Source: Seriola aureovittata
Lineage: Eukaryota > Chordata > Actinopteri > Carangiformes > Carangidae
Direction: 5' to 3'
Length of the DNA: 64,000 nucleotides
NCBI RefSeq assembly: GCF_021018895.1
Contig: NC_079382.1
Span: 13,714,501 to 13,778,500 of the forward strand
Below, one piece after another: positions 25,340-36,298 of this stretch. A model generated the notes under the pieces. The model did not search any database. It had not been told where the DNA came from and worked only from the letters and a program-made list of their open reading frames with translations. Numbering within the stretch: the stretch's first letter is position 1; the number at the start of each line of letters is the position of its first letter. A program made the translations under genes and the position numbers.

Positions 25340-25849
25340 TTGAGAGATCACATGATGAGCTCTAGTCATCCGCTGAGTGGATGGACGCTGAGTTCTGAGG
25401 GAGGGCGAGTGGATGAGGAAGAGGAGGAGAGGGAAGGAGAGTGGGGGGTGGGGATGGAGTGGGGGGTGGGGATGGAGTGGGGGGTGGGAGGGCACTCATT
25501 CAGAACAGCTGAAGAAAGGAGAGGGAGGTGGGAGGAGGAGGGAGGCAGGGGTGGTCCTAACATGACATGTGTGTCAGTCTGTTGAAATGTGTGTGGAGCC
25601 CTCCTTTCTGTTCACACTGACTGAGAAGCGCTGGAAGAGAGAGGGCGAGAGAGAAAGACACACAACTGTAGGAGTCAACTCAAAGAAACAAATCTCAGAT
25701 TTAATCTGTGTGTGCAGACAAGTGAAGGGAAACAATACAAAGGCTAAACAGAATACCTTTCACTCATTTTTTTTTTCAATTATCTTAGTTTTTTTGCATC
25801 TTTTTTATTTTTGTAATTTTTTGGTGAAAGGATTTTTGGACTTTTACCA
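25340..25849 (+). promoter_or_regulatory. akap12: Putative promoter and 5' UTR of the akap12 beta transcript
   Basis: This stretch lies directly upstream of the beta-type start codon at 25850. It is purine-rich and G-rich, with a minisatellite at 25443-25490, and then becomes AT-rich just before the ATG. No clear TATA box is placed with confidence. Because the short exon at 25850 needs its own first exon and start site, the promoter must lie here or slightly upstream; its exact start is unknown. Confidence 0.45.
25443..25490. repeat. 18-bp G-rich minisatellite
   Basis: Two and a half tandem copies of an 18-bp unit (gtggggggtggggatgga). Several runs of three or more G on the plus strand give clear G-quadruplex potential. 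Confidence 0.85.
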
Positions 25850-25874
25850 ATGCTTGGAACAATTACTCTAACAG
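25850..25874 (+). CDS. akap12: akap12 beta-isoform first coding exon
   Basis: ATG opens MLGTITLT, nearly identical to the MLGTITIT start of mammalian AKAP12 beta. It is followed at once by the donor acag/gtaaaag. The exon gives eight codons plus one base (g), phase 1. This joins the tt at 30634 to form Val, giving MLGTITLTV then GQPDGV, just as the mammalian beta form runs MLGTITITV then GQ. The predicted beta protein is about 1,470 residues and lacks the myristoylated alpha N-terminus. The base at -3 is C, so the start context is weak. Such a short exon is easily missed by gene finders; the identity rests on the motif, phase and donor together. Confidence 0.88.
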
Positions 25875-27266
25875 GTAAAAGACTTCATTTACCATTTTAA
25901 TGATATAGGGATGTTATTTATTACAACATATATGCAACTTTGTGGCTGCTTTTGTGGGCTTGTATCAAAGTTAAGTTAAAACATAGACTTTCCATCATTT
26001 TTGTGACTTTGAGTGATTTATTTAGAATATATTAAAAACTAAAGCAAGTGGTTTCTCTATGCATGAGTGAGAGCAGCCGAAGGCATTGTTGTCCTGAGGG
26101 TGTGGTTAGTTAGCATTGTGGTTTGTAGATGTCCCGGCACAAGTGAGTGATTTCAGTGGTGAGATGTCTTTGTTTTGACCACCACAGAGCCTTGTCTTGT
26201 AAAATTTAAATCATGCTTAACTGTTGTAGTTTTCACATTTCATGAAGTTTCAACTGTAATTTAATTACAATTTCTCGTCTGTAATCATCAAGTGTTAATT
26301 CATCATTAGTGTACATCACCAGTGCTTTGGTGGGATGTGCCGGAACAAGTCCAGCTTTTTACAAAACATCCCCTTTTACAGTTACGCTGTAGTAAAGACT
26401 TTATCCACTGTACTAACAAATACCATTCACAGTACTGTAACCACTGTCTCTGCCCAAAACCAACTGCTGACTGCCCTGAACTCTGGGGTATACATCCCAT
26501 ACAACCGCCAAACTTTTTGGTGGGAAAAGAATTTCACACAGTGACAGCTGCCAGATGGAAATATATGAAGATGCATTCACAGACATGTTTTCAGAGCCTG
26601 CTTTTAGCTCATGTCACCATCCAAGTCAGCTAAAGTCAGCATTCTGTCATGTGAAGTATTTCATTAGGGTAGAGTGGGATCCTAATTCCCAGTGGGGTTA
26701 TTCAGCTTAGCCGCAGAGGATAGGGAGGGAGGAGAGAGGGGCGTATGGAATTAATTACATGCCAAGACCGATTCTTCTTCAGGCCTCATAACTGGGAGTG
26801 ATGGTTGAAATGGAGCAGGGCTTGAATGTTTTGCTTCACCGTGACCTCAGGTACATGACTGGAATGTCAGAGCGTTGATATTGATTGATAACATTTGTGT
26901 TTTCTATATTTTGCTGTGATCTAATACAGCATGCAGTTACATCAGACCTCGACTTGATGTTAATTAGATTACAGAGAGTTATATTCCTAAAGTGGGTGTT
27001 ATTCTTGCCTTCACTGTTGATGTGTAGGGTCCCCTGGAGCCACGGAGCCACTTTGACCACACCTTTGATACAGAGAGGGGGTGCTAGAAGAGGTCCTGTT
27101 GGGGGAGGGTGCCGGGGTGTCTCCTTGCCCTCTTTTTTTTAACTGACTTCTTTTGTTTAAATGGCCTCTGCTCCAGACTAACAGTAATTATAACAAGGAT
27201 TTGCATATATTTAGCAAAGTATGGATATTGTGTCCAGAAAGAATAGCTGCCATTGACTTAACTGCA

Positions 27267-27288
27267 CCCCCCCCCCCCCCCCCCCCCC
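27267..27288. repeat. C22 homopolymer
   Basis: Twenty-two consecutive C immediately to the left of a tandem duplication. Tracts like this are hard to sequence and assemble. Confidence 0.95.
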
Positions 27289-28200
27289 AAGACCCCCTTT
27301 AACAAGACACAAATCCATAGTAGTGGTGAAACAGCCACAACAGAAACGTTATCTGATCTCACTGGTGAATGGGGTAAATTTCCAACAATTGTTATCTGGC
27401 TGCAGCTATGATATTTAATATGGGAGCATCACCTTACCACATGCTCACACGCTCACACATAAACAAAGCCGGTCCACAACGGAGAGAAGCATTTCAGCTA
27501 CAAATGTGTGTGTCTGAGATATGCAACACCCTTTAAAGTGAGTTAGGGCTTTAGCCTCAGGGCAGCAACCCCCCTCATCCCCTTCAGGCCTGTCCCTTCA
27601 TCTCCTAAGTGTCCCTTATACTCACCCCCTGTAGCCTCACCCCTCGCACTCGCATTCTTTCTGGTACAGTCGTTATTCAAAACACCAATCTCCCCCTCCC
27701 TCCTCCCCCTCCTCGCATTTACTCCTTCTCCACCCCACCCCCCCAAGACCCCCTTTAACAAGACACAAATCCATAGTAGTGGTGAAACAGCCACAACAGA
27801 AACGTTATCTGATCTCACTGGTGAATGGGGTAAATTTCCAACAATTGTTATCTGGCTGCAGCTATGATATTTAATATGGGAGCATCACCTTACCACATGC
27901 TCACACGCTCACACATAAACAAAGCCGGTCCACAACGGAGAGAAGCATTTCAGCTACAAATGTGTGTGTCTGAGATATGCAACACCCTTTAAAGTGAGTT
28001 AGGGCTTTAGCCTCAGGGCAGCAACCCCCCTCATCCCCTTCAGGCCTGTCCCTTCATCTCCTAAGTGTCCCTTATACTCACCCCCTGTAGCCTCACCCCT
28101 CGCACTCGCATTCTTTCTGGTACAGTCGTTATTCAAAACACCAATCTCCCCCTCCCTCCTCCCCCTCCTCGCATTTACTCCTTCTCCACCCCACCCCCCC
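27289..28200 (+). repeat. Exact tandem duplication, 2 x 456 bp
   Basis: The unit starts aagacccccttta and ends in a C-rich run (ccaccccaccccccc). Copy 1 is 27289-27744 and copy 2 is 27745-28200. I see no base difference between them. Each copy includes a C-rich block resembling the flanking C22 tract. No coding function is evident; the same short reverse-strand frame simply appears twice. It is either a very recent duplication in the akap12 intron or an assembly artefact at a low-complexity sequence. Confidence 0.9.
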
Positions 28201-30633
28201 AAAACCAAATCAGTGTAAGGATGTTAACAGTTGTGTGCTTGTTAAAAAAAAAAAAGCTGGGCCGGAAAACAAAGATCAAAAAGATGAGAGAAATGCCAGT
28301 AGTCTGTTAAATCAACATGGTTCCTGTTTTATTATCCATGTAGATACACATGGCCATGGCTGGCTAACAGACTGACCTCCTCCTAGATACACACACACAC
28401 ACACACACACATCTTCACACAAAAACTCTTCAATGCACCGGAACTTTATTGAGAACAGCTTAGAGGAACGGGTGTAATTATGTACACTGACACACATTTA
28501 CTACTTAGGCAAAGTTGAATTTGTGTCAGCCAATTAAAATCGTAGGTTGCATATTAGATAAACGCTTGCTTGACTTCTGTTTATATGATTTTTGTGGTCT
28601 TTCGAGTTCTGACTTGTTCGCTTAACGGTGTGATTGGACCGTGAGTACAGGGAAAATAACACATATGTGAGACAGACCCCACTACCATGTGACATCTTAC
28701 AAATTGCCCAAGCTCCTTCTTTATTCATGTTTACATCAGTTTGGTAAAGTAAGCCAACTCTAAACTGCACCGTGTCTTGATAATAAGAAAGTTGACCACA
28801 CCCCTTCTTTTATTTTCAGAGGCCAGAGAGGGTTAGAAGGCTATTGTGTTTGCATGAGTGTGTGCCTCGGGAAGGGGGTGGGTCCCCATCCATCCTGCTG
28901 TGGTGGAATTTGGGTCAAGGGGATTGGGACTTATTTTAAGGAGGGGTAGCAGAGGCCTTTATTGTTTGGTTTGAATCCTATATGGCCGCAGACGAGACGC
29001 AGCTTAACCGAAAAACAAATAAACATTCTTGAAGTGCCCTCGCATTTAAATTCAGATTATGTTTACAGCACCCTAAAATAATTCCCCCAAACATAGCGTG
29101 AGCAGCATAGCTCACATTCCTCTCAAGTCACATCTATACATAAGATATGGGCGTGCCCCTGCTAACATCATTAGTGTATCAAAGCATCTCTTTATTTTAG
29201 CACACAGATTTAGCATGTAGTGCAACAGTGCAAAGAGGTTTTACTTAATTACAGGTAAGCTGTTAAATATCAGGTTTTCTATTTTAAAGCTAAAACATTT
29301 CAGGAATGAAGTGAAGTGTTGTGTCTATAATTTAGGAAGAGGATGTGGACAGATGTGGGCGCACAGTTTTACATTTTTGTGTGTGAGGCAAGAACCCGTC
29401 TTTCTTAGATATGGAAAGATTTACAATCTGAATCCAATTTTCATAGAAGACAGGATATTAAAAAGAGGAATTGGAATCAAATGCGTTGTTTTTTATACTT
29501 TATATTTTTGTGTGTATTTGTCTTGATTTAAAAAGTAAGTTGAACTATTTTATAGTCAGTAGCTGTATAGTATTTTGATGTGTGATTGACAGATGCAAAG
29601 AATAGTGAGCCGTTCCCAGTGTGATTCCCACAGTGTGCGTGGTTTCTGGCAGTGCGTATGCATCTTTGTGTTCCCAAGTGTGTGTAATCAGGTAAGCTGA
29701 TATCTAAGCATTAAACGTCCTGGGAATTTGTTTTGAGAGTCCAGGGGTATCAGATGTGAGGTTTCCCAGACTGTAGTGAGATCTGAGTAGGAAAGAAAGA
29801 AAAAAAGAAAAGGAAAGCTTCAGACACTGGCAGGTCGTCATCCCCCTACGCCTTCCTCTGTCAAAACACAGATAGTACACATGGATGTGTGTGTCGTTTG
29901 TGTGGTTTATGTCTGTTATCTCAACTGTTATTCATCTTTTATTTGTATGACTACTAATGGATTTCTCACAATAATGTTATAAGTGTTTCAGTTTGACTGT
30001 GGATAGAAACTAAAAGTGGGTCACACAAGGCACCCCTTGTGAGGTTGTGTTGTAGGTCTCCACACATTGTGTTTTGGGACAATAATCCACAAATTGCCAA
30101 TAGCATTACTCTCACTGTGCAACATTTTCTCCCTTTGGGGGATTTCTGTTTTATTTGTGTCAATGCCAAAATTTTTATTTCTTTGGCATGGTCACATAGC
30201 ACAGTTTTAGTGGGACCAAATTACAATCTGATTGCAATTATCGGTCATGTGCTTTATAAAATCATCCCACAGCATCGGGATCTCAGCAAATACTTTCTGT
30301 ACAACATCTCTAAGTATCTGCAGATGGCAAAGAGACTTTCATTGATGATGTAAAAATCACATTTGTTTTTAATGTAGTTTCTCCTCAGAGTAATGCCATT
30401 TGATTAAACACAGAGTGGTTTATGCTGTTTGAGCTGAATTCCTCATCATTACCTGAATTTGTTGAATTAAATGTTACATAATGCACAGCACAGCATTTTT
30501 ACATGAATATCATGGGAATATTGTTAGTGAGCTTCCTGTAGCAGAGTATGAGCTGTATAGGGAAGTAGTAGAGCTAAAGTGATAAATTTGATCAGTATCA
30601 TACTGACAGCTCTTTCTTTTCTTGTCATTTCAG
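28201..30633. other. Last part of the akap12 intron before the giant exon
   Basis: Contains a short CA tract at 28388-28411 and an A-run near 28244. I see no exon. The intron ends with tctttcttttcttgtcatttcag, a strong polypyrimidine acceptor. Confidence 0.65.
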
Positions 30634-33600
30634 TTGGCCAGCCAGATGGTGTATCTGTGGCTCAGAAGGACGAGGCTCCTGAGACTATGGGCACCATCCA
30701 GGATGAAGTGGCTCCTCAAGTGAACGGGGAGAAAGTGGAGAAAGAGTCTCCTGATGCCAATGACATCTCCGCTGTTGAGGAGAAGGCAGCGGAGGAGAAA
30801 CCTGACGATGCCAATGAAGTGGGTTTCAAGAAGATCTTCCGCTTTGTGGGCTTTAAGTTCACTCTGAAGAAGGACAAGAGTGAGGAAAAAGAGCCTGTGA
30901 AGCTACTGACAGTCAAAGATAAAGAAGGAGAGGAGGTTAGTGGGACTGAGGAACCTACAAAGAAGGAGGAGGCTGCTGAGGAGAAGAACACGGCTGAAGA
31001 AAAGGAGGCTGACACAGAGGCAGCTGCTGCTGAGACAGAAGTCACTAAAGATGATACTGACAAAGCTGAAGCCACTGATGCCCCAGATGAAGGCACTGCT
31101 GCTGAAGCTACTGATGAAGCAGTAAAGGAGGAAGGAGCTGAGAAGGAAGAAGAGGCCACTCCACCCTCCCAGGAGACCACCCTGTCCCCCTTCAGAAAGC
31201 TCTTCAGTGGAGGACTCTTCTCTAACCTACGAAAGAAGGCCAGCATCAAGAAGACAAAAGAGGAGGAGGACAAGGAGGCAGCTGTCGAGGAGGAGACTGC
31301 TAAGACAGAGGAAACTCCTGCTGCAGTGGACGAAAAGGAGGAGAAGACTGAGGCAGAGCAAGAAACCAAGGAGGAGGCGCCAGCAACTCCTGAGGAAGAG
31401 AAATCAGAGCCCAAGGAGGAAGCACCAGTTGCTCCTGAGGAAGAAAAATCAGAGACGACACCAGAGCCCAATGCCACTGTTGAAACCCCTGCTCCTGCAG
31501 CAGCTACTACTGATGAGACCAAACAAGAAGAGGAAAAAGCGGAAGGTGGTGCAGAAGAGGAGAAGGCTCCAGCGGAGGTGACTTCTGAGGCGGAGCTGCT
31601 ATCATCGCAGGAGAAAGCAAAGCCCCAGGGAAGCCCCCTGAAGAAGCTCTTCACTGGAGCTGGCTTAAAGAAGCTGTCAACTAAGAAGCAGAAGAACAAG
31701 AAAGATGCCGAGAGCAAACTGACTGAGTCTGGGGAGCAGGCAGCCAAGCAACTGCAGTCCTCCACTGAGTTAACAGAGGCTCCTAAAGCTGACAGTGGGC
31801 CCTCATCTCCAGAGGAATCAGGAGAGCATGTTATTGCTGTGGAGGTCACTCAGAATGGGTCTAGCCAAGAGACTGAGGGGGAAGTTGCCTCTGATGGAGA
31901 GAAGAAAAAAGAGGGAATCATTGCCTGGTCCTCCTTCAAGAAACTAGTAACACCCAAGAAGATTGTGAAAAGGTCTTCTGAGAGTGAAGATGAAGCCACA
32001 GGTGAGAAACCAGCAAAGCCTCTGCCCTCTTCTGAGAGTGCTGCATTAGCAGATAAGAGTGTTGAGGAAGATGCTGAGGAGGAAAAGCCAACTGAGGAAG
32101 AGCCAAAGACTGAAAACACAGAGAAACTGGTCAGCAGCACCGAGGAGCCCAAAAGGAAAATGGACACCTCTGTCTCCTGGGAGGCCCTAATGTGTATGGG
32201 TGGACCCAAAAAGAAGACAAGGAGGACCTCTGATTCTGATGATGATGATGAGACCAAGATTGAAGAGGAAGCTGCAGCAGCAGCAGCAGCATCAGCAGCA
32301 GTAGAGGGGGAACAGGAGAGCAAAACTGAGGCTCCCATTGTCACTTCCCAAAACACAGAGAGTGAGGGAGAAGTTGTTTCCTCCCCTGAACCATTAAACA
32401 GCCCTCCTGAGAGAGAATCCACCTGGGACACGCTGAAACGCATGGTTATGTCAAAGAATAAGGCCAAAGCTGAGGAAAAGCCAGAGGAGAGTGCAGAGCA
32501 GGTCCAGTCAGACAGTGAAGCACCAAAGGATGAATCATCTTTCTCTTTGAGGAAGTTCTTCCCTGGACGCAGGAAGAAGAAGGCTGAAAAACAAGCCTCC
32601 ACTGAAATGGGCTCAGGTGAGGAGGACTCTGACACCCCGGCTGTGGTTCCTATGTCCGAGTATGACGAGCAAGTTGAGGCCGAACAGGAAGCACCGGCAG
32701 AACCAGCTGCAGTCCAGATTAAAGTGTCCACTGAAGATAGGTCCCCGTCGTGGATTCCAGCCACCGTCGAAGACATTGATGATAAAAACGATCAGTTGAG
32801 TGACATCCCAGAGGAGGCAGAGAATGCTGCCACACCTAGGTCTGTTGACACTGACATTGCAGAGGATGAAACTGAGGACCAAGCTACGCTGCCTCCTAAA
32901 GCTCCAGGTCGCATGGGGCGCAGGCTGTCCACAGCTGAAGAAAAGCCTGTCACTCTGGCTCTAGCTGCAAAAACCACCCCTGTTCCTCAAGGACCTAAGT
33001 CGGGAACCGCCCAGGAGGTAGTGGGGGCTATTGAGGCCCAAATCAGTGAAATCCCAGCTCAAACATCTGTGACTGTTGAAGATGTACAAGTAGAGGTAGC
33101 TACTGAAAATACTGAGTATGAACCACCAACTGAGACTGCAGAGGCTAAGGAAAATACCATTCTGGTGCCACATGCTCAAGATGAGGCCATGGCTATATGC
33201 ACCGGCTTAGGCACCAAGGAGATTGCCAAAGTAACTCTGGAGAAGCCTGTGGTTCCCCTTGTAGAGTGTGTGGCTGTGGTCCGTGATTCCCTGAGCACAG
33301 AGGTGGCAATAGACGAGAAGCCAGCAAGTACAGAGAAAGCCACTCTTGCAGCAGATGAAGTGATCATGGCCCAAGCCCAGGAGGTAGAAACCATTGACCT
33401 TGAGCCTGTTGTTGAAAATTCACAGAGTGAAGCGACAGATATTCAAGCTGCCACTGAGAGCTATGAACCTGAGCTGGAGAAGGTTGGAGTCATCAACACT
33501 GTTCTAGAGGAGACTGAGGTCATTCAGGCCACCTCCGTGAGCGAGAACTCCCCTAAATCTGTAGTAGTCAATCCCATTACACCAACATCTGAAATTGCTG

Positions 33601-35021
33601 TCTGCACCCAGAGCATAGAGGTCTCTGAGCCAATTGTTGAGACCAAGGAAGTGAAAATGGACACAGAGCAACTTGCTGCCACTGAAGAAAACTCACCCAT
33701 AAAAGAGGTCGCTCAGGTAACGACTGAAGAGATGTCTTCTACTATCGGTGAAACTGCAAAGATCACCATCACAAAGGAGACTGAGCCAGTCATCCCTGTA
33801 GTCATACCAAGTGAGGAGGCTCCTGTTATCACAGAAACAGTGGTCATTGTCTCCTCACTCAGTACCGAGTCTGACCAAGTGGCAATCTCAGATGAGGTGG
33901 TCGTGAAAGACCCAGCGGCGTCGGAGGCAGTCTGTGATAAACCAGTCCAGGTGGAAGAAGCCAAGGAGGAGGGTACGGTTGTGGAGACTGTGGAGGCCAC
34001 TATGGTTCAAACAGCAGAGTCAGAGATCAGTGTAGTCCCCGAGCAGGCCACCGAGAAGACTGAAGATATCAAGGAGGATGTCTATCCGGCCCGTGAGATT
34101 GAGGCACAGAGCATGGTCATTGCCCAGGCTGTCATTCAGGATGCCATGGAAAAAGTTTCAGAAGACAAGCCTGAACCTAAAAAGCCCGCCAGCCCAACAG
34201 CCACCACCCCAACACCAGTCCAGGCAATAGCAACAACAGAGGAAGAGATTGAGATCACATCAGTGGCCCCTGTTATCACTGAAACCCCTGTCGCTGTCAT
34301 CTGTGAAAAACCAGCACCAAAGTCTCCTCAGCCACTTCATGTTGCCATGGAGGTTACGGACACTATCCAAATAGAGGTGATAGAGAGCACTGATGCCTAT
34401 GTCGGGGAGGAGGAGAAGAAACCAGAGGAAGAGTTGAGGCAAGCTGTGGAGGTAAAAGTAAGTGAAGAAATTGTTGTAGTGGAAGAAGTTGTAGAAATAA
34501 AGGCAGAGAGTGAAGAGCTTGAACAGGTCAAGGAGGAACAGAGCAAAGAAGAAGAAGCAGTTCAGGAACCAGATGTAAAAGAAGCAGCTGAGGAAGTGAA
34601 ACCACAATCAGAGGAAACTACACCAGAGGCCCCTTCAGAGGGAGAGAAAGTGCTTGCGATCCACATGCCAGTACAGGTGGTCCTGCAGACAGCGGAGGTG
34701 GTTGAGGAATCAGTGGCAGAAGAGGCTGCGGAAGAGTTTGACAGCAACGGTCCCGTGACTGAAGACACCAGCGTAAAAGCCGAGAGCCCCGCAAGTGCAA
34801 GCAAACTCTCAACACTGTCAGAAGAAGCTCCAGCGACAGCTTCAGGAGAAGTGTCCGATCCCAGCCAAGTCACAGAGGCAGCAGCCAGCCAGCCAGAGAC
34901 AGAGACAGAGAAACCGCCGTCAGGAAAGTGCGCAGAGGTGATGGCGCAGGTGATCGAAGTGATTGAGGAAGCAGTGAAGGAGATCGAGCCTGTGTCCACA
35001 GAGATCACAGCAGCATCATGA
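30634..35021 (+). CDS. akap12: akap12 giant coding exon (A-kinase anchor protein 12, gravin)
   Basis: AKAP12 is a scaffold that tethers PKA, PKC, calmodulin and phosphatase to the cell cortex and restrains cell movement. This exon encodes about 1,462 residues and the stop, versus about 1,680 for the matching human part. It is very acidic and low in complexity, with the family's basic blocks in order: FKKIFRFVGFKFTLKKDK (about 30822), FRKLFSGG...RKKASIKK (31190), SPLKKLFTGAGLKKL (31630), WSSFKKLVTPKK (31926), WEALMCMGGPKKK (32178), WDTLKRMVMSKNK (32424) and LRKFFPGRRKKK (32545). The block DTPAVVPMSEYD (32630) is also typical. A PKA-RII-type amphipathic helix, MPVQVVLQTAEVVEESV, lies at 34665, with a second candidate near the C-terminus. 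The start is the acceptor at 30631-30633, not an ATG; the alpha and beta first exons both splice here in phase. Probably akap12b, given the link to esr1. Confidence 0.95.
31370..31460 (+). repeat. Tandem peptide repeat within akap12
   Basis: Two adjacent copies of a roughly 15-residue acidic unit (KEEAPATPEEEKSEP and KEEAPVAPEEEKSET). They are encoded by similar but not identical DNA, suggesting older expansion within the disordered scaffold. Confidence 0.8.
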
Positions 35022-35025
35022 GCAG

Positions 35026-36298
35026 GTGAGACTGAACTTACAACTCTGATATATGTTTGAATTGTCATGACAACTGTTTAAATGGTAATAGATCAAAATG
35101 CAGGTGATATTTAGTTCTTCAGTATTACATGAGGTATTACATTATTACATTTCCATCACTATGAAATAGTGAAAAAATTTAGTTATTTTCGAAATTCCTT
35201 TGTAGGCCTATCGTGCAATCTTCTCATAGTGGCTTTTTTGAAACATCAATGGGCCCTACTTTTATTAGGGAGAAGGGGAGGGGATTTGCCCACTGACCAG
35301 ATGAAAAAGCTTTTGTTCGGGCTACGAGTAACCAGGGGACCTTTGATATCAAAGCAGGAATGCCGCCATTGACCCCTTCTTTGTAGGCCGGGGTCTTAAA
35401 GGGAAGCGGTGTGTGAGGGGCAGATGAACTTGTGCTGAAAGACTGATTATGATTCCTCCACTCCCTCCTCCTGTTTTCCTTCTATCACAGGCTCAGTATG
35501 GAGTCAAGAAACCATGTCGGAGTACGCGTTTGTTAGGTTCGGTTACAAAGCTTCAAAGAGCTCAAGTTGGGGTGTTTTTTTTCAGTTGCTTTGATTGAAT
35601 TATATTTTCAGTATGTGCAAAGGGGCAGCAATTTGTAACGTGCAACAATGTTTTAGTGACAGTGTCTGAAGTTGTCTGATATAAGCGGTGAAGAGGAGGA
35701 AGAAACTGGGCGTAGTTCACTTTCATATTTATTAAAGCAGACATGCAGCTCTGCAGCAGAGGAGAGTCTGGAGAGGAATAGAAATGGGAGCGAAGCTTAG
35801 TGAGTTACAGCAGCTTATAAGCAGCAATGGTACAACAGCGCTCTCGCAGTAAGTGTGTCCTGAAACATCCAATAAACCTTGAGGGGCATAAAAGGACAAA
35901 TGAAAGATGAATGTTGGTAAAATCAAACATTAAAATAGAAAAACAAAAACTAAAAGTATTGGATACGAGATAAAGAATACCGTATTTTATATGTACAGTA
36001 TATAAATAACTTTTCATGTTATGTGCTATTTATCTCTCTGGATTTACTGACACTGATATATACAATACACAGTACATATGACACACAGTTATAGTATGAA
36101 CTGAAAACAGTCAGGACAAGGTTGTTTGTAGCACGTTAGGAAAAAGGTGCATGGTGCATTACATAATATAGTTGCTGAATTCACTGTCACAGTGCACAAC
36201 TGAATGCAGTGAGTGTATATATTGTATTACATTGATATGCAGATGCAGTTCTTTTTTTACTTGTTCCTAATAACTGTTTTGTTCCCTCTCCACCACAG
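35026..36298 (+). other. akap12: akap12 3' UTR intron
   Basis: The donor agcag/gtgagac begins four bases after the stop codon (35019-35021). The acceptor ccctctccaccacag ends at 36298. The intron is 1,273 bp. Because the exon junction would sit under about 50 nt from the stop, nonsense-mediated decay would not be expected. AKAP12 in mammals also has a separate, mostly untranslated last exon. I see no coding content. Confidence 0.7.

Larger units (their letters stand above)
15572..25340. other. akap12 intron between alpha exons and beta promoter
   Basis: Intron sequence without recognised exons. It holds small CA tracts (for example near 17.22 kb), two oppositely oriented copies of one interspersed repeat (20.5 and 23.3 kb) and a degraded hAT-like fragment near 23.15 kb. 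The AT-rich homeodomain-site cluster at 16465-16488 is the only other structure I would single out. Confidence 0.6.

Noticed and set aside
27543..28208. The same minus-strand frame appearing twice (ending in identical peptides)
   Set aside because: Explained entirely by the 456-bp tandem duplication; it is Gly/Arg-rich because of C-rich DNA.
30716..32776. Long minus-strand open frames (377 and 308 codons) opposite akap12
   Set aside because: They are antisense shadows of the Glu/Lys/Ala-rich akap12 coding sequence, whose codon bias removes stops on the other strand. The Ser/Ala/Val-rich translations have no family features.
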